Below, piece by piece: positions 1-9,988 of a stretch of 64,000 bases of DNA. A program made the position numbers and the translations under genes. Positions within the stretch are counted from its first letter, which is position 1. Each line of letters starts with the position of its first letter. The stretch comes from Haematococcus lacustris (Eukaryota > Chlorophyta > Chlorophyceae > Chlamydomonadales > Haematococcaceae). Location of the stretch: contig JASKMD010000029.1 in assembly GCA_030144725.1 (NCBI GenBank), positions 1,443,001-1,507,000 on the forward strand. The letters are read 5' to 3'. The notes beneath the pieces were generated by a model that had not been told where the DNA came from, made no database searches, and worked only from the letters and a program-made list of their open reading frames with translations.

Positions 1-733
1 TAGCATTGGGCTCATTCCTTGCAGCTGGGTTCTTGAGATGGGGGTGATTTACAGGCATCCTGCACACACAATCAAAAAGACAAGGGCGCTTGGGGCACAC
101 ACCACAAAACATGGTTGGAAAAAGGTAGAAAAAGTTCGAAACTCAGGCTCATGACAGTTGTGTGTTACCCTCAGCTGTTCATGCCTGTCATGCGTTGCGC
201 AAGTGTTCACACGAACATCAAACTGACCTAGACAAGGTGAGGTAAATTACAATCTTACTCACCTCTTGCTCACTGTTTTCAAGAGATGATTCCCTTGCTG
301 CACTCCTGCTTGGAAGACCCTTGGGCTGCTGTGGGTTTGATGCTGATCCTCACAACTGCCAAGCACCTGTGGAGGTCAGCAGATTTGGTTGCATGTGTTG
401 ACATTGTATGCAATACGCACTAACATACAGCACCCCGTGCTTACCTGGGATGTAATCGCGAGTTGCAAGTCCGACGGCAGCATAGGCTGCTCGGCACGGA
501 AATGCCTCCGGCCACCAATTCATCTCTCCTGTTGCGACACGCATATAAACAGATGGAGAATTACATTGCGAAGCTAATCAAGTCGTTGAGACAATGCAGT
601 ACAATCGACATAAGAGGGCCTAACCTGCTAGCGACACCGTTGTGAGATGTAGAGCCCAACGGTGGAAGAATTACATATAGCGGATCAAAGACGGTGCCAA
701 AAAGTGAATTGCGGGGCCAATGGCGGGGGTGAC
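1..733. mobile_element. Right end of a GTCACCCC-family element (left end outside window)
   Basis: The stretch ends at 733 with CCAATGGCGGGGGTGAC. This is the inverted form of the left terminus seen at 9524 and 35951 (GTCACCCC, G/T-rich, then CCATTG). No matching left end occurs upstream in the window, so the element either starts before base 1 or is truncated. I see no convincing gene in 1-700; the short open frames there lack recognisable motifs. Confidence 0.4.
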
Positions 734-1339
734 CTACTGGCCTTACCGCCCAGCCATTCAGGTGTCCCCAACTAACAGAAAACCGACCCCTGGTAGTCAA
801 AACGACGCCGCGTCTCAGCCCCGTGGTTTCTCTTTATGCTACGCACATCACTGGATAGATTACTCCGCATGCAACATGTATCATTAAATATTGTGCAGTG
901 TGCCGAGTGTTATTGCGGCTCAAATCTTGACATTCAAATTCATGCCAGTTTTGCTCATGCGGGCCTCGCCGCGACCGACCGCCGCGACCGACGTGGCCCA
1001 GGAGCACCTGCGCACAGTGAGGCACAGTCGCCGCATTCACATGGCATGCCAAACTGATGTAACAAAGCCCCTTCACCCATGCATGAAATATACAAGGTTG
1101 CTGCGATGCTTTACCCGTTCGTGAGCAGTACTGATGACTTGGCCACTCTACAAAACCCCACAAGGTGTGTAGGCTATTGCTCTGTTACCTTGCTCGGCAG
1201 GTTGGGTCCCATCTGTCACGCCCGCCCTCCGTTTGCGTGTAGAGCTTGTGTCCAGCTCCGATGTGGCCCCTTGTTGCTCGGCTGGAGATGTGAGCAGCTC
1301 AGGGGATGCACCTGCACCAGCTGCCAGCTGCTGCCAGGG

Positions 1340-1555
1340 GGGGCAGCAGGAGGGGGGGTCAGCCCAGGGGCTGGGATTGGAAGGGGTTAGCAGGGGTGGG
1401 AGGGCAGGGGGGGGTCTGGGAGGGGGTGGGAGGGGGGTGGGAGGGGGGGGGTCGGGGTTGGGAGGGGGTAGCGGGGGTGGGAGGGCAAGGGGGGGGCTGG
1501 GAGGGGGTGGGAGGGGGGGTGGAGGGCGGGGCTGAGGTTGGGAGGGGGTAGTGGC
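1340..1555 (+). repeat. G-rich minisatellite (GGGAGGGGGTGGGAGG-like)
   Basis: Runs of 4-8 G separated by T or A on the plus strand, with an irregular unit of about 15-40 bp. The tract could form G-quadruplexes. Similar tracts recur at 3130-3290, 47090-47350 (C-rich then G-rich) and 62255-62620, always inside TCAGGCG-family elements. Confidence 0.7.
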
Positions 1556-2165
1556 AGGGTTGTGACTTTGCGTTCTTTCACTTTTGCATTCTTTCATTCT
1601 TGCATGAAATCGATGAAATTTCAATGCAAGAATGAAAGACTTGAAACGGCATGAAAACGCGTGGTTGCCGTGAGAGTTTTGACCTGAAACTTTGCACACA
1701 GCCCTGTTTAACATCTGCCAACCAATGCAACAATCAGGATACGATTTGGTGCACCACATCCACCAAAACCAAAGGTCATTAAGGATATCCAAAACCACAG
1801 GTTAACAAGGATACCACAGCTCCAAACCATGCATACTAAGCTGGTGAGTTAGCCCCCACCGTTGCTGTTCATGCATGATGCCATGCTATTGCCCCCCGCG
1901 GCACCTCCATACGGCACGAACGCCTTGCAACACCCCACATAAGGTGACAAGTGACAACAACACCACACCAACAATAACACCACCAACAATAACACCACCA
2001 CCAACAACAACAAGACCACCACACCACACCACACCACCACCACCAAGCCATCAAGTACCCCACCGTTGCTGATACTCCCCCACCGTTGCCTAGAGTGGGC
2101 TGGCTGGCCGCTACTGCTAGCGCCCGAGGGAGGAGGAAATTGGCTGCCACTCTTGGGTGCCGCTC

Positions 2166-2256
2166 CTGGCTGCCCGCTCTAGGCTGCCCGCTCCAGGCTG
2201 CCCGCTCCAGGCTGCCCGCTCCAGACTGCCCGCTCCAGGCTGCCCGCTCTAGGCTG
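2166..2256 (+). repeat. 15-bp tandem repeat GGCTGCCCGCTCCAG
   Basis: Six imperfect copies of GGCTGCCCGCTCCAG with C/T variants. Because the unit is a multiple of three the frames stay open, but nothing suggests a protein. Confidence 0.8.
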
Positions 2257-3883
2257 CTACGCCAAGGGCTGTTGGGTAGGGTAGGGAGGGGGCTACGGCG
2301 TGTGTTGTGGGATGGGGGGAGGGTAGGTGGGGTGGCAGACTCGGAGGTGGCGGTGGTGGGAAGGGGGAGGGAAGGGGGGAGGGGGCAAGGGGCAGGAGTG
2401 TGACCATAAGACCTGCAGCCAATAAGGGGCATACTTGCAATCAGGCTGGACATTGGGGGCCATTCATGTGCAGGGGCCGGGCACTTACAGTTTTGCTCCA
2501 TGTTATTATGCCTTGCAATCTCATTGCTGGCTCCTTAACGCCGGCTGCTCTGCCGCCTTGCCTGCAACCACCCAACCACACCTGCCACACACGTGCTACC
2601 TCAAATCACGCGTCATGTTGCACCTGCAAGCAATCAATAGCTAAAGGGCAATGGCTGCAGTGTCCTCAGAGCACCTTACAGCGGCTTCCTGGGCTTTTCA
2701 TGGCACTTGCAAGTGATTCTCCAAGCGGTTCATGGCACTAGCAAGTGCGTTTTCAAGCGCGTGATGTTATTGATGAACATGTCCTCGCCGTACTGGAGGC
2801 AAATCCCACAGTCCTCCGTTGCGCTCTGATCCAACTGCTGCGCGGGCAGTGCGACGCCTCTTCCCGTTAGGTTGTATATTGCCCAGGCCAATCACGTTGT
2901 GCTGGAGCACCCGTGGCAAGGGCACGAAGGGCCAGAGAAAGCAGCAATGCGGCCACGAGCATTCTGTTGATGGCCACTAGTTGCCGCGACAGCCTCAGCC
3001 ATCGGGCTCTACTCGTGCTGCCGGGTGCTGGGGGCTACCGGGATATTTCATTCTTGCAACGAAATGTTGCATTTTTGCACGTGAAAGATTTCACTGCAAA
3101 ATTTCATGAAATACTGCAATTTTCACAACCCTGGGTAGTGGGGGTGGGAGGGCAGTGACGGGGCTGGGAGGGGGTGAGAGGGGGTGGGAGGGGGGGTTGG
3201 AGGGCCGGGCTGGGGTTGAGAGTGGGTGAGAGGAGGTAAGAAGGCGATGCTGGGCTGGGGAAGGGGGGGGGGGCTCCAAGGGGCAGGGTCGGATGGGCTA
3301 ATCATTCCTGCAAGGCAAAGTCGGGTCACGCCAATGTCATTTCAAGCAGGCCTGATCAACTAATTGCCATGCTTTCTTCTCCAGCAGTTGTGGCGTTGAT
3401 TAAGGAACAAAGTTATGTATCGAAAAACTGGAAAGTCACAGTGGTCAGCTCACAACATGCCATTTTGTGGATGAGGGTCCCTTTTCCTATGTGACTAGCG
3501 AGATAGAGACGCACATTTCCCGCGTTTGCAGCAATGTCGTTACATAACATGCCTAGCGATGGCCCTCCAACACCGCCTGCACCAACAACAGGCTCGCGGA
3601 GCGAGCCTGGCGGGCTGAAATGTGATTGTACTTCCGGCTCGATGCCAAGCGCAGTTCCCTCATTGGTGCCTCTACTCACTACTAGACCAATCGATAGTGA
3701 GCAGCTGAGGTGTGTCCGCGCTCGCTTGCGCCGGCATGGACTCTGATGCAAGGTTCAACGCGCCGCTTGCCAGGAGATGCGGAGTAATTCGCAGGTGCCA
3801 ATGCAACAATCGCTACCGAAGTCGGTGCACTTTGTAGCGAGTACTTGCATGAAGATTACCAACCCCATGTTGGGGACGCCAGA

Positions 3884-4185
3884 GTCTGGCAGGTACCGCA
3901 CCACACTCGCACCGCAGTCAGCGCAGCCTCTGGGGTGGGATAAGAATGTTGTATTGGACAGCTTCTATAACTTATAGTATAAGTGCCAGCTAACCAGGAG
4001 CCCGGTGGGGGCATCACAGTGGGTTGACCCTTGGCCCGTCGCAGTACCCAAGGGTGGAATCATTGGAGTGACAACATCAAGCCCCAGCTGAAGCACCTGT
4101 AAGCAGCCACCCCAGCAGGCACCTCCCTGATGGCCGTACAGCGGCATGTGGTCGTCACTTAGTCCACCTAGGATGCCGTGTGGGT
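3884..4185. other. No gene recognised; possible pseudogene ending at the hAT insertion
   Basis: No sustained coding frame. The last bases before the hAT target site read in frame across the excised element: DAVWVA before it continues as YLHPKWAEQKLGL after it (see 7437-7640). This suggests that the transposon landed in an older coding sequence. Confidence 0.35.
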
Positions 4186-4193
4186 GGCGTACC

Positions 4194-7100
4194 CAGTGAT
4201 GGGTAATACAAGATACGCGTATCGATACCGAATACAAGAATACACGTATCGTATTAAAAAATACAAGTGCCGGCCGGCAAGTTGCGTGGATGCCTTAGAA
4301 GCAGCTGATGGGTGCTGCCGCAACTAGAGTCCGCGCTAAAGCAATGCCGCGCGGGGCTAAAGCCATCGGCCTGCTCCCGGAGCAGCCGGTCGCATGTGCC
4401 GGTGTTACATGCAAGAACATCAGAGTTGGGAGGCCCTGAGTTTCCGACGTCGCCGTCCTGCCCAGACATCAAGTACAGGCTGCGGGACTGGCTGCGCTGC
4501 TCCTAGCTGCTCCTTTCCCGCGTGACATGTTGCCTCTGTATCGCTGTATTGTAAGGAGCGCAACTCGACTAGACGAGACGTCTCGACTCGAAATTTCGAG
4601 TCGAGTTTGACTCGACTCGACTCGACGGTCGAGATGGACTCGAGATGAGCCTTTTGAATAGCGCACCTGCTTAAGGTACCTGTGTGGTCGTTGTAGCGCC
4701 GCTCAGCGAATGATATGCTGGCTTGGCTGGGGTGGCGGTTAAAGTTGGTTTGCACAGACATGCCCGGACATGCCCAGCAGCGTCTGAATCGCAAAATGGA
4801 GCCCGAGGCCCCTCTCCCGCCTCAGCCCCCCGAAGTCACCGCGCGATACAACAAGAAAGTCCTGACGCTCGAGGAAATTGTCCAGGCGCACGGCAACAGC
4901 GTGCATGCGCAAAAGTACAGCATCGAGGTTGTTGGGGGCAAGATCAAGGCGGTCTGCAATGACTGCAAAGTGGCCCTCTCCTGTGGCAACCTGAGTGACG
5001 CAAAGAGGCACCAGTGCAACAAGCGGCCCCGCTCAGGACAAGATGCTACAGATGCTGATGGCGCATCTAATGACATGCCCTTTGAGCGCATAACTGCGTG
5101 CTGGAACCCAGCCCAGCGCTTGCCTGCTAACATCATGACTGAGTTTTGGCGAAGGATTCATATGTGGTTTATCGATGCAGAAATCCCGTTTGCTAAGGTA
5201 TGCATATGTGTGAGGCATGCAGACGGAGCTTGCCTACAAGCATCTTGCTCGGTGACTTCAGGTGGACAATCCATGGCTGCGAGATGCCTTCACACTGGTT
5301 GGCATTTATCAAAGGCTGGTTATCAAAGGCTGGATCATGGACAATACATCTACCAACAAGCGAGCCTTGCAGCTTATGGAGGATGACGACCCCGACACCA
5401 TCAACATGGGCTGTGCAGGTATGGTAGTTGGCATGCAGGCATTAGCAGCATTAGCTTGAACAATAGCAGCAGCAGCAACCTGCAATGGTTCTGTATGCAA
5501 TGCAATGCATGTAAGTTGGTTGCATGCAGCCCACTGGCTGAACTTGGGGGCGAAGGACTATTCCAAGCCTTGCACAGGGCAGGAGCTGCAAGCCCTTGCC
5601 CTAGCTGAGGAGCGCCGGGCTCAGGCTCAGCGACAGCAGCAGCAACAGCAGGCCATGCTGTTGCAGCAGCAGCCAGGCCAGGTGCAGCAGCCGGGCACAG
5701 CGCAGCAGCCAGGCCAGGTGCTTCTGCAGCATCTACCACGGCCTACTCCTATCCCCTGGCAAGGGCAGGGTCAGCAGCTGCAGCAGCAAGGGGAGAGGCT
5801 GGGGGAGCAGCAACAGCATGGGCAGCACATGGTGCAGGGTCTCTCTTTGCTGCGCACTTCGCCAATGCAGGGTGGGGCTGGCGGAGGACGTGACAGGGTT
5901 GCCTTAAGGCGGGGCCTATTTGCGACTTCACCCACAAGCTGGAGGCTGACTATCCCTACCTCAGCCAGCTACTTCCCATCTGGCACACCTTGTTGAAGGC
6001 GATGCATGCATAGCTGCACATCCGTCACAGCCATCATGCGCACAACATGTACAATTGGCAAGCATGCTTCGCCCGGCTTGCAACACACAGGCCATGCTTA
6101 GCCCCGCCCGCACTTGCACAAATAACCCTGCCCATGCTGTGCAGGGTGCGGAGGAGTGGGTGCTTGAGGTGTCGCGTGACAATCCGCAGTGGACACTGGG
6201 CGTGCTAGACTTGTTGCGGGAGCGGCTGGCCAAGGGTTACTGGCCGGTCATGCCAGCCGCTTACGTGCTAGACGGCGTGAACTTTGCCCCGCCCAAGGAC
6301 AGTCTCAACGCATCTCCCCAGCCCCCCTTTGGGCTGCTGTCACCACAGGAGAAGGAGGACGCCATCACCACGGTGGCACGCCTCAGCAAGCATTTGCGAC
6401 CAGACCTCACTGACAGCCAGGTCAAACAAGCCGTGCAGCGGGAGGTAGATGTGCTGCAGCTTGGTGGTTGGGGGGACAGCGAGCTGGAGAGGTTCGCAGC
6501 TCTGCTTGCCCCCAAGCCACCAGATGCAGCTGGCAGGGTGGCCGTGGAGCCAATCAGCATGCGGCGAGCCTTTTGGGGCAAGGCAGGCCCCCGCGGCTTC
6601 CCCCATCTGGCTGTTGCAGCCAGCAGGCTGATGGGTGTGCATGCCACCTCGGCTGCATCAGAGCGCAATTGGTCAGCATGGGGCAGGTTGTTCACATCCG
6701 CCCGCACCAGGCTTACCCTAGAGCGCGCCAAGATGCTCATCTACATCAAGGCCAACGCTGGGTTGGGTGCTCGCCACAACACTGAGGCTCAGCTCCTCGC
6801 ACGCATGGGCGAGTAGGCAGCCACCACCACCTCTCTAGTACAATCACTGCAGGCCACCATCACTTCCCCAACTCGTAGTGTGTAGTAATCCTGACACTCA
6901 GCTTTTTGCATGCAAGAACGTGCATGCAACGTTTTAGAGACTTCATGGTTCGCAATGACTATTATCCTCTTCATGATTTACGACGTCGTCACGATGTAAG
7001 TACACTGTATTACCACTACAGGACTCCGAGGCTGTCGATGAGTACGTATACACTCGCTCTACGTGGACACAATAGCCGCACAACTCAGCATGCTTGGTCG

Positions 7101-7428
7101 GCACTTATGCCTCAGCCAAACATGCATTCCGACCTTACAAACACAACTGTTACATAGTGCCTTGCACGCAGGCGGGCAGATAGATGCACCTAGCCTGCCT
7201 GCAGCTAGTTGAGTGGGCGGAGTGAAATCATCCCATGGCAGAATTCAAAAAAACCCGTCTAGTCGAGTCAAATCGAGTCGAGATCTCGACTAGATTTGAC
7301 TCGTCGAGATCTCGTCGAGATCTCGACTAGATTGCGCTCCCTACTGTATTGTATCGATACAAAAAATATACGTTTTTTCTTGTATTTTCTTGTATTTCCT
7401 GTATCGATACACGTATTACCCATCACTG
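4194..7428 (+). mobile_element. hAT DNA transposon, 3235 bp, perfect 8-bp TSD
   Basis: The element starts CAGTGATGGGTAATAC (4194) and ends with the exact inverse (to 7428). It is flanked on both sides by GGCGTACC (4186-4193 and 7429-7436), an 8-bp TSD typical of the hAT superfamily. Inside each terminus are palindrome-rich blocks: TATCGATA-type repeats (about 4210-4265 and 7345-7410) and a TCGAGTCGA-rich block (4565-4640 and 7257-7335), mirror-arranged and probably transposase-binding or hairpin sub-termini. The interior encodes a spliced hAT transposase. An identical TSD and matched ends imply a single, fairly recent insertion. Confidence 0.93.
4715..6816 (+). CDS. hAT transposase, BED-like zinc finger and hATC domain, internally deleted
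   Basis: Exon 1 (about 4715-5197) has a BED-type finger (CNDC, then H-x-C about 14 residues on) and ends in an AAG|GTATGC donor. Exon 2 begins at 5262 (NPWLRDAF, then GWIMDNTSTNKR). Exon 3 begins with HWLNLGAKDYSK near 5530 and runs into a Gln-rich stretch (5630-5860). A further piece, KLEADYPYLSQLLPIW (5940-5996), is in another frame. The last exon (about 6147-6816) carries the C-terminal dimerisation domain (SAASERNWSAWGRLFT, then RTRLTLERAKMLIYIKAN). The family normally has a long RNase H-like core between the second and third blocks; here it is largely missing, so the element is probably non-autonomous. Exon joins in the middle are uncertain. Confidence 0.8.
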
Positions 7429-7436
7429 GGCGTACC

Positions 7437-7640
7437 TGCACCCCAAGTGGGCAGAGCAGAAGCTCGGGCTGTAGGGTGAGCAGTCGGTCCTAGAACGCTT
7501 CTTCAAGAAGGCCGGTTTGCCGATGGCAGGGGGGAAGGGGCACGGCCAGAGGCTGATGAATGCCCTGGAGGATCACGGTAACAAGCAACTGCATACACTA
7601 GTGGAACTCGCGCACAGGCGTTCGTGGTGAGCAAGGATGC
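7437..7640 (+). pseudogene. Interrupted coding fragment at the hAT target site
   Basis: Removing the hAT element and one TSD restores the frame DAVWVAYLHPKWAEQKLGL, then a TAG at 7471-7473, then EQSVLERFFKKAGLPMAGG in the same frame. The wording resembles the part of Chlamydomonadales Fanzor-like ORFs upstream of the RuvC-II block, but that is recall and I am not sure of it. The stop marks it as a pseudogene or a read-through into an intron. 7640-7939 holds no recognised gene and probably contains the eS21 promoter. Confidence 0.35.
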
Positions 7641-7939
7641 TAAGCAGCTCACGCATGAGCCGTGCGAATGAGAGTTAGTCTTCGCACATAGATTTCCTCA
7701 CGAAATTATGGCATCATTGGCTGATACTGACTCCTAGAGTATGTCATCATGCACCTGACAGTATAACGAAGGTAAGTCAGTTCTACTGCTCAGCAAGGAG
7801 CTTGGGAACGCTGGTGCGTGAGGCCCCCCTCATTACTCAGCCAGGAAGCATGTGCACGCATGCTCATGCAATGCAACTTTGCGACACGCCGCCCTTCCTT
7901 CTTTCGCAGCAGCCCTGATAACCTCTGCAGAAAGGCGCC

Positions 7940-8350
7940 ATGCAGAACGACGAGGGCCAGACCGTCGACTTGTACCTGCCTCGCAAGTGGTCAGTCCACC
8001 CTGCCAGCTGCTGACAGGATGGAGGCGTGCAGCCCAGACATAAGCCAAGGGAGCTGCGAGCTCATTGTTTTTGCGGCGCAGTGCCTGGACCCATAAGCTT
8101 ATCACAGCGAAGGACCACGCGTCCATCCAGATCAACATAGGCCACTTGAACGCCGATGGCACCTACAACGGCCAATTCACAACCTTTGCTCTGACCGGCA
8201 AGGTTCGCTCAATGGTGAGCGAGGACTGCTCCGCGCCGCGATAACTAATGTTGCAGCTTACGAGACGGCTGGCGACGTCTGTGCGCACAGGGGGAGGCAG
8301 ATGCTGCCCTGGACCTCTTGTGGAAGCGCAAGCAGGCTGAGTCGAGCTAG
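7940..8350 (+). CDS. RPS21: 40S ribosomal protein eS21 (3 exons)
   Basis: Exons 7940-7989, 8082-8214 and 8291-8350 join in phase (50+133+60 = 243 nt) into an 80-residue protein, the usual length of eS21. It starts MQNDEGQTVDLYLPRKC and contains the family signature AKDHASIQINIGHLN, with NGQFTTFALTGKVRSMGEAD near the end. Splice sites are TG|GTCAGT, ATG|GTGAGC and CAG acceptors. eS21 is a small-subunit cytoplasmic ribosomal protein needed for late 18S maturation. The ATG at 7940 matches the conserved N terminus of the family. A TGTAA motif, the usual green-algal polyadenylation signal, lies at 8497-8501, about 150 bp past the stop codon. The gene is intact and its introns are short (76-92 bp), unlike the repeat-laden introns of its neighbours. 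Confidence 0.95.
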
Positions 8351-9517
8351 AGACAGCCTGGACTAGTAGCAGATTGGTATGCACAGCCACAGCTTCTGAA
8401 TTGATAGGCTATGTCCAGTTTGCAGCCTCATTGATGACAGACCGTGGAAGTGTGGCTGATTAGTCAGTCATGCCTGCTTGTGCAAGAGTTCCCACAGTCG
8501 TGTAATGGCACCATGCCATAGTATGTCGCAGCCAGTGCTTTAACAGCTTCTGCATTGGACACTTTGTCAGCGCCAGCTCCCATTGACTGCACAAGGCCTC
8601 ATGCACGAGGCTTATGAGGTCTAATGCGAGAAGCTGGTGATGGTTAATGGCAACCCGTGGAAGCGGGGCTAGTTGGTCAGTCATGCCTGTTTGTGCAATA
8701 GTACACTGCTGTCAGGCTGCCTCTATGCTCTCCCCCATCAGGGGTTCAGGACTAGTTGCTCAAGACAAGGACATGCAAGCTCTAGGTGTTGCTGGTGCTG
8801 GTCCAGTCTCTGCACCGTCTTACAAACTGGGACGGGCCTCATGAAGAACTCGTGGCAGTCCACTCGACGATCAACCGCCTTGCATCATTGCCGATCCCCT
8901 CCTTTGCTTGCAAGATGCGAGCCCCAGACAAGTGCTACCAAGCCTGAACCTGGTCAGGATCGAATTTGGTGTTCGTCCAGACTGTGGAACACCCTTGTTA
9001 ACGTCCTAGCTCACCCTCACACGTCCTACCTCCGGGGTTTTTCAGGGCAGCTGCCGGTGCCACGGTTCGGCAGCAGAGTACCGGCGCAGCAAGGACGGCT
9101 GGGCCAACAACCACCGGCGACTTATCCAGCTGTGTGCCTTTCAAGCTTCAAGCTGTTGGTTTAATGATGAAGTGGTCTGGTAGGGAACCTGTTATTGGGA
9201 CGAGGTTTGTAGTCATCAAGGGTGTGGTCGGTGAAACCACAGCTGAATTGTAGTTGATCGAGATCACCCACAGAGTAATCGACTTGACCAGAGCTGGGCC
9301 GGTATGCAGAGCGGCTTGATTTGTGATTGTCTCCTATGGCTGGGTTACGAAGCGGGCCGGCAGGATGGGTGGCTGGGAAATGGTTCGCCAACTTCTAGCG
9401 TGCCATCCTTTCTGCCTGTATCTGTGCCTGTCCGTCTCAACCCGCCACCACCCTACTTTTGCCTGGTCTCTAGAAGCCCTTAGGTAAGACACAACCCGCC
9501 AGCATCCTAAACGATGA
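8351..9517. other. Intergenic, with a duplicated 3' flank
   Basis: No gene recognised. Two related segments, near 8450-8500 and 8650-8705, share GTCAGTCATGCCTG and GTGCAA blocks, so the region downstream of eS21 has been locally duplicated and has diverged. Confidence 0.5.
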
Positions 9518-9523
9518 CTTGGG

Positions 9524-9670
9524 GTCACCCCTGCCATTGGACCCGGCTTCAGTGCAAAACGCGAGTTTTAGCGCGCGTGACTTACCGCGATAGCCTCAGC
9601 TACCCTCCACTAGCGCGTGGTGCGAAGCGCAGACCTGGCACGGATTGGCGGGTTCAATGGCCGGGGTGAC
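9524..9670. mobile_element. 147-bp MITE, GTCACCCC family, 6-bp TSD
   Basis: Starts GTCACCCCTGCCATTGGACCCG and ends with its near-perfect inverse (CGGGTTCAATGGCCGGGGTGAC). It is flanked by CTTGGG at 9518-9523 and 9671-9676. It carries no ORF. It shares its termini with the 1.3-kb element at 35951 and the truncated end at 733. Confidence 0.8.
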
Positions 9671-9988
9671 CTTGGGTAAACACCTTGACCATGTTGGCAT
9701 GCATTTCTACCACAGCCTGCAAACTGAACTAAACACACCAGGGAGGAGAAGGAGCAATGGAATTTCTGTCCTGTGACATTCAACAAATCCAGGAATAACA
9801 AACTTTGAACTCACTCACAATTCATAACTCGTGGTTCCCTGGATGGTATCGCTTGAACACTATGGGCTCAAACCCGAGCTGGGGGCATAACAGCAGGATC
9901 TCCCTGTTGATGAGGAGTGTAGGGACTCCCCACAATAGAGATACAGAAAACTGATTTTGGCAGGCAGGGTTTTGAGCTTGCCGAAACA

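Larger units (their letters stand above)
758..3883. mobile_element. Possible TCAGGCG-family DNA transposon or two element ends
   Basis: A left terminus TCAGGTGTCCCCAAC starts at 758 and is followed by a block (AAACCGACCCCTGGTAGT) that also lies just inside the left end of the element at 61866. A right terminus ATGTTGGGGACGCCAGA ends at 3883, preceded by the family's sub-terminal GAAGATTACCAACCCC. Between them lie three G-rich strand-asymmetric tracts (about 1340-1555, 2300-2395, 3130-3290) like those inside the other family members. The 7-bp flanks (CAGCCAT and GTCTGGC) do not match, so one insertion cannot be claimed: it may be a rearranged element or the ends of two. No gene recognised. Confidence 0.4.

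Noticed and set aside
758..3883. A single complete TCAGGCG transposon
   Set aside because: Both ends match the family, but the 7-bp flanks differ, so one insertion event cannot be shown.
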